Source of the DNA: Gnetum montanum | Taxonomy: Eukaryota > Streptophyta > Gnetopsida > Gnetales > Gnetaceae | Direction of reading: 5' to 3' | Assembly: GCA_015680685.1 (NCBI GenBank) | Contig: MNCI01024992.1 | Span: 7,626 to 59,149 of the forward strand | Length of the DNA: 51,524 bases | Part shown: positions 10,104-20,280 of the stretch, piece after piece | Layout: each line of letters begins with the position of its first letter | Position numbering within the stretch: the first letter of the stretch is position 1 | Notes under the pieces: generated by a model | Database searches by the model: none | What the model saw: the letters and a program-made list of their open reading frames with translations, nothing else | Told to the model about the DNA's origin: nothing | Made by a program: the position numbers and the translations under genes

Positions 10104-11800
10104 CTAATGGAGAAATTGTTGTCTCTTTCTAAAGTCAAGATCTTGTGCCATCTTCTGAGTGAAAAGATAAGTGAGGATGCCATTATACCAGGTTTTTTTC
10201 ATAGGCATTTGGTCATTTAGTGCTCTTATAAAGAGGAGTTTATTTGGAAGCTGATTAGAGAGCAAGCTCTCCTTCTCTTTATTATTGCATCTTAACCAAG
10301 AGAGATGTATCGCGAGCACATTCTCAATCCCTTTTTGATCTACCATTGTGAGATCGAATTCCTGTAAGATCACAAGCCATCATATGATACAAGGGCTCAC
10401 CATTGGCTTATTCATGAGGAAGAAAATTACACTATGGTCTATGTGCACAAATACTTTGTAGCCAAGCACATAGTACTTGAACTTTTCTAGAGCATACACC
10501 ATGGTCATTAGTTCTTTTTCTGTGGTGGTGTAATTTAATTGTGCTTTCATAATGCTTTGGCTTTCACAAAGGATGTAATATGGGCATTTATTCTTGTCCA
10601 TTTGCATGAGCACTACTCCCAAGGTGTAGTTAGATGTAGCCATCATGATGTGAAAGGGTCTAGACCAATTGGGTGCTCGTAGGATTGATGTTTCTATGAG
10701 TTTCTCTTTTAACTATTGAAATGCATGTTTACATTCCTTGGTCCAAATGAAAGGTACATCTTTCTTTATAAGTTCTACCAATGATTTTACGATCTTAGAG
10801 AAATTCTCTAGTAGTAGCCAGTGTGTCCAAGGAATGACTAAACATCTTTAATTGTCTCTGGTTGGCATGTTATTTCTTGGATGACCCTTATCTCTTCTAG
10901 GTCTACCTCAATCCCTTTTTGCAAAATTCGATGCCCTAGCATAATGTCTTCTTGGACCATAAGATGCCTCTTTTGCTAATTGAGCCACAAGTTTGTTTTA
11001 GCACATCTCTTTAATACTTGCTCAAGGTAGTCCAAGGCTTACTCAAATGTAGCTCCATAGGTGGAAAAGTCATCCATGAAGACTTCCACACCAGTACCAA
11101 TCTACTACTAGATGATACTAAAGACCAGGCATTGAAATGTTCTAGGGGCATTACATAGACCGAATGACATCTTACAATATGTGAAAGTCCCCTAGGGACT
11201 CCAGAACATTATCTTGGCCTAATCTTCTAACGTAATTTGGATTTGGTTATAGCCACTATAACCATCCAAGAAGCTATAATAACAATGCTTGGATATGGTG
11301 TCCAACACTTGACCTAGAAATGATAATGGAAAATGATCTTTAAATGTTGCCATATTCAATAGCCTAAATTTGATGCAAATCTACCACTTGCCACCTTTCT
11401 TCGGCACAATCACGAGTGGACCAACCCACTCACTATCCACAATGGGATAGATGAACCTTGCCTTGAGGAGTTATTCAATTTCCTCGACAATTTGCTTTAA
11501 TTTGGGATTTAGCCACCTCTATGGCTACCTTCTAAGTTTCATGACCAAATCAGTATAAATGTGATGCTAGCATATCCTTGGATCAGTTCCTATTAGCTTA
11601 GGATATGACCAAGCAAAGACTATTAGCCATTTGTTAACCACCTTTAATAGCTTTTCTTTTTGTTCAAGAGCAAGTTTTGCATTAATTATGATTATTTTAT
11701 CATTGTTTAAAAATACATATTCCATGCTAGCTAGTAACGCTTTTAGCTGTAGGGGCTCCTATTTGAAGTTACCAAGGATTTCCCCCTCTCCCCAACAAGT
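10104..11800 (-). pseudogene. Reverse transcriptase-RNase H of element A (broken)
   Basis: On the minus strand the pieces in order are: an N-terminal linker at 11800-11590 (EYVFLNNDKIIIINAKL, matching LEYAFLQNGKLVIINANL in B); the RT catalytic motif VFMDDFSTYGATF near 11070; RNase H pieces at 10646-10380 (NYTLGVVLMQMDKNK, TTTEKELMTMVYALEKF) and 10373-10104 (ILQEFDLTMVDQKGIENVLA). Multiple stops and frameshifts separate them. The enzyme would copy the element RNA into DNA and degrade the template. The variant FMDD instead of YMDD is usual in this group. Confidence 0.85.
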
Positions 11801-12560
11801 ATCATCATCTTCATCAAAGAGTTGGGGATGAACTTGTTCAAGTTTATCCATACCTTCAACATAAGCACATGTTAGGCTCTCAGTTGGTTCCATGCATAAT
11901 GTGTTGCTATTTGAGTTAGCTATCAGCCACTATGAACCCTCCTATTTTGTAATTGTTGTGTACAGACATTGTTGAATATTGATTTTTTGTACACATTTAT
12001 TGCATGTTTTCATATATGTACTTTTCATGGACCAAATCTTTTGCACAAAATTGCACTCTTTATTGTTGTATGAAATGCATGGAATACACTTCTTCTCTAT
12101 CTTTCCCAATTCATTTTCTTTGGATATTTCTAGAGAGAGATCCCTTATGCCCATATGTGCATCAATTGTGCTCAACCAAGCTCTTCCCATAATGATGGGA
12201 AAGTCACTTTTACAGTTGTTGACCTTGATCACTAGAAAATCAGCAGGGTAGGAGCACCCACAAACTATGATCACAATGTCCTCTACTAATCCTAGAGGGA
12301 TAATAATTGATTGATCTACCAATTCTAGATGGATGTTGCTCTTCTTGAGAGGTGGTAGTTTCTAGGCCTTGTACATGTTATGGGAGATGAGATTAACTCA
12401 AAAAATAGAGTTAAGAAGAGCCTTACATGGCTTATGTCCAGCAATTTTCAATTAAATAAGTGGACTTCCTAGATTCAAAATTTTCGTGGGAAGATTGCCA
12501 ACCTTGATCCAATCAAAAATAGCAAGAGTTAGCATCACAGTGTGAATATGAGATGGTTGT
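11801..12560 (-). pseudogene. Aspartic protease region of element A (broken)
   Basis: The core at 12322-11942 contains IIIPLGLVEDIVII, DFLVIKVNN and DFPIIMGRAWLSTIDA, a retroviral-type protease flap and C-terminal pattern shared with B and C. The active-site segment just upstream reads LLNSIF-stop-VNLIS where the family has LLD-S/T-G-SGVNLIS, so the catalytic Asp and Gly are both lost. It would process the Gag-Pol polyprotein. It lies between gag and RT. Confidence 0.85.
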
Positions 12561-14042
12561 TGATTTGAAGGGCACTCAAAATTATTTGGTGCAGAGGATG
12601 AGGGTATTGGAGATGCAGGACGATCAAGTGTACTAGGTTGTGAGGGCTGGAGAGGACTGCTAGGTTGAAAGAAGGATCTTTTTCTATTTCAATTGTTTGA
12701 ACCACTCAACTACAAATTCAATTATGAATTGTTTAGACAATATTCCTTAGGCATACACCCCAAGAGTTCTTATTTCTACTCTGAGCCCATCTATGATGTG
12801 GCGAAGTTGTCCCCTCTAAGAATAACCATGGCCAAGGCATCAGTGTAAGAGTGAATAATATTTGGCCATAGCGGCATCCAAGGGTTCATGTGTTCCCTAT
12901 CTCCAGCCTTGGATTTGCCTCTAAGATTAGGGACTTTAGAGTATGTTTGGTACTTGTCATTAAATAGCTCTAACATGGTACTCCATTGATGAATTGATTT
13001 TGATTCCAAGGACTGGTACTAGCTTTTAGCTTCCTTGATGAGTGTCCTAAGGAAGAGCTTGAGTTTTAGTCACTTATTTTCTATATTTTGTAAGGTACAA
13101 CCACCATGGAAAGCTTATAGGTGTGTTTGTGGAGTAGAGTTGTATCCCCCCTCAAACTTTGAAATATTATCCATGTCTAAGCACTTGATCCTACTATCTT
13201 TCATATGCCTGTTTGGAATTCTAACTACTGCTACAATGTTGAGCATGCTTTGAGCCACCAACAGATGTTCATCATCATCACTACGTCGATGATGGTTTTG
13301 ACCATATTTTTTTTCTTGGTGGCCTTGTTGTCTCGTTGATCACCTTCATCACGATTATTTTGACAATGAATCCTAAGAGAACTAGAAGATGAAGAGGAAT
13401 GCTCAGAATTTGATGAAGAATATGGAGAGGAAAAGATGGATTTTCATCCCCACCATGGTGTATGCCACCACATTTTCACTCATTACCATCCCCATCCTTA
13501 GATCCCTTGCCATTGTGATGCTTTCGTAAGTCCTTGGCTTGATTGTCTCTCTTTCTTGAACCTAGATGAATAGTGGACCACAGGTTCAAGGTCACATCTC
13601 CATTAGTAACAATAAGGGATGGAGAGTTTTCATGTTGAGAACCCTTGAGGGAAAGATCCTCATTATCATCTTGATTTAGTAAAAACAATAAGTTACTAAA
13701 GTGTTTCCCCTTTATAAACTCATGGTACTTCTCTTGGTGTCAATCTCCCATACATTGTGTTTCAGTGGGATGGTAATCTTGAGTGTCATGATCATCCACA
13801 ACATATTTCTCATGAAGATCTAAGATGCCCAACCTCTTAAGAGTTTGAAGTAGCATCCTAGGTACAGATCGATCAGGGGGTAAGATGATGTTGCCTTTCA
13901 TATCACACTATCGCAGCTATTCATCTTGATGTAGGATGAAGGTGAAGTCTGGTACATGCTTATTTGGATGAGTATATACCACTTTGCACTCTTATGGGAT
14001 CGGTGGTTTGACATCTTTGCACCTGTGAGAAGAAGAAGACAT
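12561..14042 (-). pseudogene. gag of element A (broken)
   Basis: Begins MSSSSHRC at 14042, the same start as MSSSHR in B. Conserved blocks include DFTFILHQDE, GNIILPPDRSVPRMLL, KFEGGYNSTPQTHL and WSTMLELFNDKYQTYSKVPN (12960-13010). Gag would form the virus-like particle. There are several stops and frame changes. One stop, TAG at 13021-13019, lies at the conserved A..W...L tryptophan and is shared with B and C. Confidence 0.85.
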
Positions 14043-14175
14043 TTTTCAAAATGAATAAAATTATTAATGTGCTTAGTAGTTTATATGTTTTTGAGAGTGA
14101 TGTTGACCTTGAGTTTGTCCAATAATATAAATAATATTCACTTATCCTAGATAACACACCTTTCAACAAACAAAG

Positions 14176-14193
14176 TCCCTAGCAATGGTGCAA
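14176..14193 (-). promoter_or_regulatory. Primer binding site of element A
   Basis: The reverse complement TTGCACCATTGCTAGGGA starts one base after the LTR end. It matches the tRNA-Asp complement TGGCGCCGTTGCCGGGGA with five changes, four of them transitions. The same one-base spacing is seen in B and C. Confidence 0.8.
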
Positions 14194-14194
14194 A

Positions 14195-15092
14195 TGATGA
14201 GTGACAAGGTACCCCTATGCCTAACCATACGAATCACAAAGCATTCACGTGTGATCCAATCAAATTCCATGGACTTTGTAGTTTCCAGTGCACTAGTCTT
14301 CTAGAAAGTGAACCTTACCTCAAGGTTGTTTGTTGTGTTCCCAATTACAGTTGTGACGTACATTGGTATGGTTAAGTGTAATTGAGACATATGATTTTAA
14401 TCATTTTGTATTTTATGGTTTTTGTATTTAAAGGGAGATAAAAGTAATTAGATTAACTAAGTTAATTTAACTAATTAACTAGTATCTAAGCATTTCTAAC
14501 ATAAGCATTTGGTCCCACTTCTCGCACAAATCCTGGACCCATGTATCCACTGTTGGATTACCAAGTGCTACGCTATTGGGCGTACCAAGCAATAACACTA
14601 CTAGGATAACCAAGCAAATGTATGTTACACTCAAAGCAGTCGTACTTATTTCTTTAATCTATCTATCTTATCTTGCTAAATTACTTCATTAGCTTAATTA
14701 TTCAAAAACATTGAATAAATAATTAAAAACATTAAATGCATAAATGAAACATTTAATCCATCCAGAATGCTACAAGGTTTATGAGAAGGATTGTCTTTAT
14801 TGTTGCACACACTGTCATGCTTAGGTACAACAATGCTCCAATAAAGACCCATAAATTCAATGACTCCTGCTATGGGCACTCAAGAGAAATATTCTAACTC
14901 TCAAAACAACAAACTGCAAGAGCTTCACTACTACTAAAATATTGATGCCATAAATGTAGCTGGTATGCATGTATTTATAGCCAAAAAGTGGACACTACAT
15001 TTATGGGGCATTGTCGATGCATGATACAATGTGTCGATGAGGCCTCATCGACGAGACCTTGTCGATGCAACCAAAAAAACTGCAACTCATTA
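14195..15092 (-). repeat. 5' LTR of element A
   Basis: 898 bp, TGATGAG at the left and CTCATTA (decayed CTCATCA) at the right in plus coordinates. It carries a minus-strand TATA box (reverse complement of 14971-14980) and upstream palindromes GATGAGGCCTCATC (about 15033-15051). Confidence 0.93.
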
Positions 15093-15097
15093 GCCAT
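15093..15097. repeat. Target-site duplication of element A, right copy (GCCAT)
   Basis: Perfect copy of 2879-2883 directly after the LTR end. It also restores continuity of D ORFx across the insertion. Confidence 0.95.
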
Positions 15098-16295
15098 GGA
15101 GGTTGCTAAATTAAGAGCCCACCATGCTAATCCCATACTCCTCAACCCTGCACTAATAAGATATGAAGCTTTTCAACAGCTTCAAGATAGACTCAAATAG
15201 GTTGAGGTAGGGATGGTGACAATCATCTTTGATGAGTCCATGGTTGAGGCCAAAACATATTAAGTTTAGAAGGACTTGGTTCAGATGCACTAAGAGAATG
15301 AGATGCTGATTACAAAAAATCATTACCTGTAGAATGTTGATTTGTAGAAATAACAAATGCAAGAATTCATCCATCAATAGTAGGAGTAGCTAGCTAGGAT
15401 GAACACTGAGCCTAGGAGATTGGCAACAAAGAATACAAATCTCTCTATGGAGGAAGTTCATGTCTTACACCAACAATCTATGATTGAGATTGCCACCTAG
15501 AAGGATGAGGCTTTCAAATTTGAGAGTGGTAAGAACCACTACAAAGATCAAGTTGGCCTATAGAAAGAAGTTAATGCAAGACACATCTAGATGGCTAAGG
15601 CAAAAGTCAATAAGATCCTCTAGCAACTCCAACAAGGAAAAGAGGTGTGGCAACCTATCATTGATGGGATAGGTGCTTATAACAAATTAGAGATCTGCAT
15701 GAAGGAGTTGCAAATAAAAGAGATGACTGAATACATGGAGCTTGTCAATCTCAAATATGCAAACTTGGCAATGCTAACTACCAGACGACCATAGTTAGAG
15801 TTAGAGAAGAAAGTGGCTAGCTTGTACTTGCTGTACAAGGTAGGTTTCAAGCATCACAAGGAGATCAAGCAAAAGCTTGAGACTACAAATTTTGAACTCA
15901 AAGTTATTAGGGCAAGATTCACTGATCAAAGATTAACTGTTAAGAACCTAGCTAGAAGAATGAATGACTACCAAGAACCATAGAATGTAATTAAGGCATT
16001 TGACATCGAATGCAAATAATTTGCTACCTAGTTTATCAATGTCAAGGAGTTGTTTCTAATAATGCTCTATCCTTGGGATCTGTCCATTCCGGCCAACATT
16101 GATGAAGTTGCATAGATTGTGCACAATCCTAAGAGTAAGGAGGAGAACATGAAAGCATTGTTTAATACTTTTCATCTTTCATCAGAAGTTGCAGTAGTAG
16201 CAGGATAGCCACAATAGCCTCAACCACCACATGCAGCTGATGTAGAAGAAGGTCCTTTGGAACCTCAGGAGCCTCCACCACTTGGGACCATTTAA
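15098..16295 (+). pseudogene. ORFx of element D, 3' part
   Basis: Continuation of the ORF broken at 2883. The first residues (EVAKLRAHHANPILLN, then ALIRYEAFQQLQDRL) align with the B ORFx segment KTQLADLALLNRELTRDETF (20802-20870). The sequence is charged, Leu/Glu/Lys-rich and coiled-coil-like through most of its length, with stops. It ends in a Pro-rich tail (QEPPPLGTI) at TAA 16293-16295, as in A. The function is unknown. Confidence 0.65.
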
Positions 16296-16488
16296 TCTTC
16301 TGCATCATCCTAGTGATTTAATTTTGTAGTCTTGAAGATGAGAAAATTTTGTAATGATTATATATTCATACACTTGGGCACTTATTATTTGTTTATGCTT
16401 TTCATATGTCTATTGTTAGTTCATAATTCCATGCCTTTTCAAATTTGTAAAGAACTTGATAACAAGTTTTCATTGAGTCATGGGGGTA
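16296..16488 (+). promoter_or_regulatory. 3' untranslated region and polypurine tract of element D
   Basis: A T-rich 3' UTR resembling that of C (39340-39520) ends in the polypurine tract GAGTCATGGGGGTA (16475-16488), immediately before the LTR. Confidence 0.85.
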
Positions 16489-18159
16489 TGATGAATCATG
16501 GATTAGTTGCGTCGACTAGGCCCCATCAACCCATCACTTGATGCGTTGATGTGGCCTTGTCAACGTAGTGTCTATTTTTGCCTATAAATATGTGCTCACT
16601 TGCCATGTTTATGGCATGTCTTATCATAGTTGTAATGGAGCTCTTGTAGTTTTGTCATTTAGAAGCTAGAATATTTTTCTAAGTGCCTACAATAGGAGTT
16701 AAGAGTGTACAGATTTTTATTCAAGAATTATTGTACCTGAGCATAGCAGTGTATGCGACAATAATGACAAGTTTTTTGATAAACCTTGTAGCACTTTGTG
16801 ATGAGTCACAATTTAGTCCACCGGGATATTGCGTATGTGATATCGCATACGTGATATCACAGCCTATCTCCTAATCTATAAATAAGAGGTAGATAGTTCC
16901 GATAGGGATTTTTTTAAGTTAGTTCTTAGTTAAGTGTTTAATTTCTTTCTCTCAACCCTTTTCCTCCCAGTGTATGCCCGCAATGTGGTGATTGTAATTG
17001 AACAACATCCTTTATTCGAGTGTGACATACTTGGAAACGCACATGACCGGCCATAAAGATCAAGATTACTTCATCATTGCAGCATTCACTTAGTTTAATT
17101 ATTTATTTAATTGTTATTTACTGCTTTCCTAGTTAATCTCTCTCACCTTTAAACTTATGTTAAACACGGAATGAGTATGACTTGATTACAAGCACTTAAG
17201 TGTGACTACTTGGTAACCCAGTAGCGTACCTAGGATCTGTGCTTGGTAATCCTAGTGGTAGTCGTGCATGAAGTCCAATGTATGTACAGATGATTGAGGA
17301 ACAGATGCTCATCGCACTTAGGCTAGCTTAGATTCTCTCTCACCCTTTCTCGCTTAGCTTAGAAAATATTACCTTCCATTGCCTTTAGGAGTAGCATTAG
17401 GTTAGAAACACATCATACACCTCACTTTGGACTAAACCATACATGACAAAGCTAATACTAGTCCAGGTGGGAAGACAGCGAACTGCGACCTAAGGCTAAC
17501 TGTCTAGATGTCACAACTAGTCCATTTGCGGAGTTCGACCGAATCATGCATGTAATACTCGTATTCGTATGGTTGAGTGTAGGAGTACCTCACCACTCAT
17601 CAACTTGGAAATAGATTAATTATTTATTTATGCATTTAATGTCCTATGTAATTTCCTTTAATGCTTTAAGTAATTAAATAATTAATTAGGCTAAACCAAG
17701 ATAGATTAAGTAGTGATTAATTAAGCACATAAGTATGACCACTTCAACCATATGCTTGATGCTTAGTAATCCTAGTAATGCTTAACGTTTAGTAACTTAG
17801 TAGTGCTAAATGTGTTTAGGATGTGTACGACAAGTGGGAACAAATGCTTATGTTAGGATTAGTTAGGTTAGTTAGTTAAGTTAAATTAGCAATTAAATTA
17901 CTTCATTCTTTTCATCCTTTATTTTAAACACCCAAAACATAAATCATAAAAATAATAAAAATTATATGCCTCGATTAGGCTTAACCATACCTTTGCATAT
18001 CATAAGTGTAATTGGGAAGACAATGAATGATTGTTAGTGCAAGTTCACTTCCTAGAGGCTAGTGTAGTAGAAGACATAAAATCCATAGAATTTGACCGGA
18101 TCACACATGAATGCTTAGTGATTCGTATGGTTGAGCATAAGGGTATTTGCCGCTCATCA
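16489..18159 (+). repeat. 3' LTR of element D (split by a solo LTR)
   Basis: Starts TGATGAATCATGG right after the polypurine tract and ends GCTCATCA at 18159. Removing the inserted LTR (16799-17602) leaves about 865 bp, matching the A LTRs. The U3 part (16508-16570) has GGCC palindrome-like motifs and a TATA box CCTATAAATATG near 16581. Confidence 0.9.
16799..17602 (+). repeat. Solo LTR (type E) inserted in the LTR of element D
   Basis: An 804-bp unit, TGATGAGTCA to CACTCATCA, flanked on both sides by D LTR sequence. The flanking bases (ACTTTG left, ACTTGG right) suggest a decayed target-site duplication. It contains two GATATC palindromes (16839, 16853), then a TATA box CTATAAATAAGAGG at 16876. 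It matches the partial LTR at 51106-51524. No internal domain is present, so it is a solo LTR left by LTR-LTR recombination. Confidence 0.88.
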
Positions 18160-18164
18160 ATTGT

Positions 18165-18467
18165 AATGGAGAAAACATATCATAATTTTATTATTGTCAT
18201 GCATGTGTATCTAAGTACATAGTGCACTAGAATAAAACTCTTTACAATCTATTTATTCCATGCTACTGTGATTAATTAAAGGAGAAAACTATAACTTTTA
18301 TGGTATGAAATTGCAAGAGTCTGGCTAATGGAATGACCAAAAGGTGCTATAAATGTGGTTGGTGCTAGCATTTATATAGGCAAGAATAAAGACTATGTTA
18401 ATGCATACATGTTGACGAGGCTACATCAAGGTTGAGTTAATGCAGCCAACCCATTTATTATTCATCA
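18165..18467 (-). repeat. Truncated LTR remnant, A/D type
   Basis: Colinear with the U3-R end of the A LTRs in reverse orientation: a CTATAAATG to ATTTATATAGGC segment, GTTGACGAGGC palindrome remains, and a TTCATCA end at 18467. The other LTR half and any polypurine tract are missing. Confidence 0.65.
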
Positions 18468-19490
18468 AGTGTGTAACCCCAACCATTCATTCCCTTTACT
18501 TGATGATCTTTTGCCTACTACTACTTCTCGTAGTGAGGTCCCACCATTTTTTCCAAGGATATCCTTGAGTCCAAGTTATGTATGAAATGTTTTTAGAGTA
18601 ATCTCATTGATATCTTCCTTGGCATTACCATGTACCCTTGTCTAGTTATTGGAATCACTCACATTGTTACTTTCAGAGATATTAGAAAGATGGCAATGAT
18701 TATTAAAATTCAAGAATCCTTGAACAAGTATAGGTCCAATTCCTTTTGATTCTCCTTGATCAAGGTTGTGGTTGTGATGCTACTTAAAAATACAACATAT
18801 CCCAAAACATGAAAATGAATAATTTCTTGTTCCCTAGGTGTATTATCCTCTAGTTTGATGATGCTAAAATATACCTTGTCTAAATGGTTTTAATAGACTG
18901 GCTAGTGTTGCCTTCCAACAAGTAGAATTTAGATAACCCATCACCTCATTATCATCCTACAACCCATCATAGATAACTGATCACATGATCACCATGATCA
19001 ATACCTTCATAAATGTTTCAAACTTTTTTTCTTTTTTCTTTTTTTTGCCCTTATCCATAATGCTTTTATGGTTTTGCATGAGCATGTGAGCCACCTGAAA
19101 ATTTTTAGATTTCATGATCAATACCTTCATAAATGTCCCATGGTCTACATTGGACTCTCCCAAACCAACCAAATTGGACTAGAATTCCCTTTGGCAATCA
19201 AGATTATAGGAAGCCCTTTAGTTTCTTATAGGTCCAAGGTCCTTGACTTCTTGTCCTTACGGTGTTTTATCTTTGTATGACATCTTTGCGTGCTTTTGTA
19301 AAGGCTTTTTATTTTCGAGGGCTTTGGTTCCGTTTTTTCACCAACCCTTTAGGCCTTTCGTTCTCATGCATCCAACTTGTTTTGAAGGTTTTACTCATGT
19401 TTCCTTGTAACTATGTTATGTTGTGATCTTTCTTGCTTGATGTCTATAGTCCAGCTACAAAGTGGGTAACAATTGACAAATCGCTACGCC
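18468..19490. other. Unassigned sequence between LTR remnant and CHS pseudogene
   Basis: No ORF with recognisable similarity. A 24-bp word beginning CATGATCAATACCTTCATAAA occurs twice (about 18996 and 19115). A T/C-rich stretch around 19300-19460 looks like a decayed transposon tail, but I cannot assign it. Confidence 0.4.
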
Positions 19491-19699
19491 CGGTAAAAAT
19501 GAAACTAATATTTTTATTGTTCCGTCAACAACATCCACAACGGAGTCATTTCCAAGTTGAATAGTTGAGAGTTGAGGCTAGAGCGTTGCGAAATCCGAAA
19601 TGCCAGTGAGGATAATAGATGCGATGCGCAAGACAATACGGGTACCAGCAATACACAAGGCATTGGTAAAACGAAAATGCACGTAAATAAGGCAAAAGA

Positions 19700-20172
19700 A
19701 AAGTCTAGAAGGATGGTCGATGGCAGAGCGAAAGCCTTCAGCAGATTCGACTGCTTGATCTGCGCTTTCCCCCAGATGCGCTGGAATTTGCGCTTCAGCT
19801 CCGTCGTGTGCTCGCTCTTGGTCACTCTGATGCAGGAAATATGTTGGATTCGCATGTTTGAAAAATCACCATGTGGAGGCGAGTTATATTTAAAAGTCGC
19901 AAAACTGATACTTGAATTCTTTTTGTTATATTTAAAAGTCGCGAAACTGATACTTGAATTCTTTTTAAAAATAAGGTTTATTAGGACTCAACTGCGTTGC
20001 CAAAATTTCTGACTCGACCACTAATCTTTAAATGGATGATTTATCGCTGACTGAGAAAACTATGCTTGAAGTAGTAATCTAGATACTTGCTGTGCTTTAT
20101 TACGTTCGCTGGCTGCGCTGTGCCCATGACCAGCACTCAAGCGTTGACGTTTTCGTTCTCCGCTTTGGACAT
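19700..20172 (-). pseudogene. Chalcone synthase-like (type III PKS) pseudogene
   Basis: Minus strand. ATG at 20172; MSKAENENVNA-stop-VLVMGTAQPANVIKHSK then LDYYFK (to 20065) is the N-terminus of a chalcone synthase family protein. A 236-bp insertion (19829-20064) interrupts it between YYFK and RVTKSEH. Coding similarity resumes at 19828 (RVTKSEHTTELKRKFQRIWG, AQIKQS) and then jumps to LLKAFALPST, resembling the C-terminal VLKAFPIHPTSA of the ORF at 49102. An in-frame stop, the insertion and loss of the catalytic Cys-His-Asn core make it nonfunctional. No intron is seen at the usual Cys position (here Trp). The 5' flank extends to about 20281, where element B starts. Confidence 0.85.
19883..19966. 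repeat. 42-bp tandem duplication inside the CHS pseudogene insertion
   Basis: Two adjacent 42-nt copies (19883-19924 and 19925-19966) with one difference (CGCAAAAC versus CGCGAAAC). They lie within the 236-bp insertion that breaks the pseudogene. Confidence 0.9.
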
Positions 20173-20280
20173 GAACGAGGAACGATGGCTTTGCTAATTA
20201 ACGGAATTAGTGTGTCACCTTCACACTTGCTTGTTACTGCTAGTGGAGACTCTCAATGGGGACTGAAGATGTTGGTGTGG

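Larger units (their letters stand above)
2884..15092 (-). mobile_element. Element A: complete but decayed Athila-like Ty3/gypsy retrotransposon
   Basis: A 12.2-kb element in reverse orientation, bounded by two LTRs of about 0.9 kb and a perfect GCCAT target-site duplication. Reading on the minus strand: 5' LTR, PBS, gag, protease, RT-RNase H, integrase, noncoding region with hairpins, internal promoter-like site, intron, ORFx, polypurine tract, 3' LTR. It sits inside ORFx of its relative D. The two LTRs differ at many positions, mostly transitions, so the insertion is old. Every ORF carries stops or frameshifts, so it cannot move by itself. The PBS, gag knuckle and extra ORF after integrase point to the Athila/Calypso side of the Tat-Athila group. 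Confidence 0.93.
1..18159 (+). mobile_element. Element D: Ty3/gypsy (Athila-like) retrotransposon, 3' portion
   Basis: Plus-strand LTR element whose LTR, gag and pol 5' portion lie outside the window. What remains, in order: post-integrase noncoding DNA, internal promoter-like site, leader intron, ORFx, polypurine tract and 3' LTR. It is interrupted by element A (2884-15092) inside ORFx and by a solo LTR (16799-17602) inside its own LTR, so it is the oldest of this nest. Without the insertions about 5.1 kb of D is visible. Its identity rests on colinear similarity to the same segments of A and B. The right boundary at 18159 is the CTCATCA LTR end; its target-site duplication cannot be checked because the left end is absent. 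Confidence 0.85.

Noticed and set aside
19572-20012. 146-codon plus-strand ORF
   Set aside because: It is the antisense of the CHS pseudogene and its insertion, and carries a duplicated 42-bp repeat; no family resemblance of its own.
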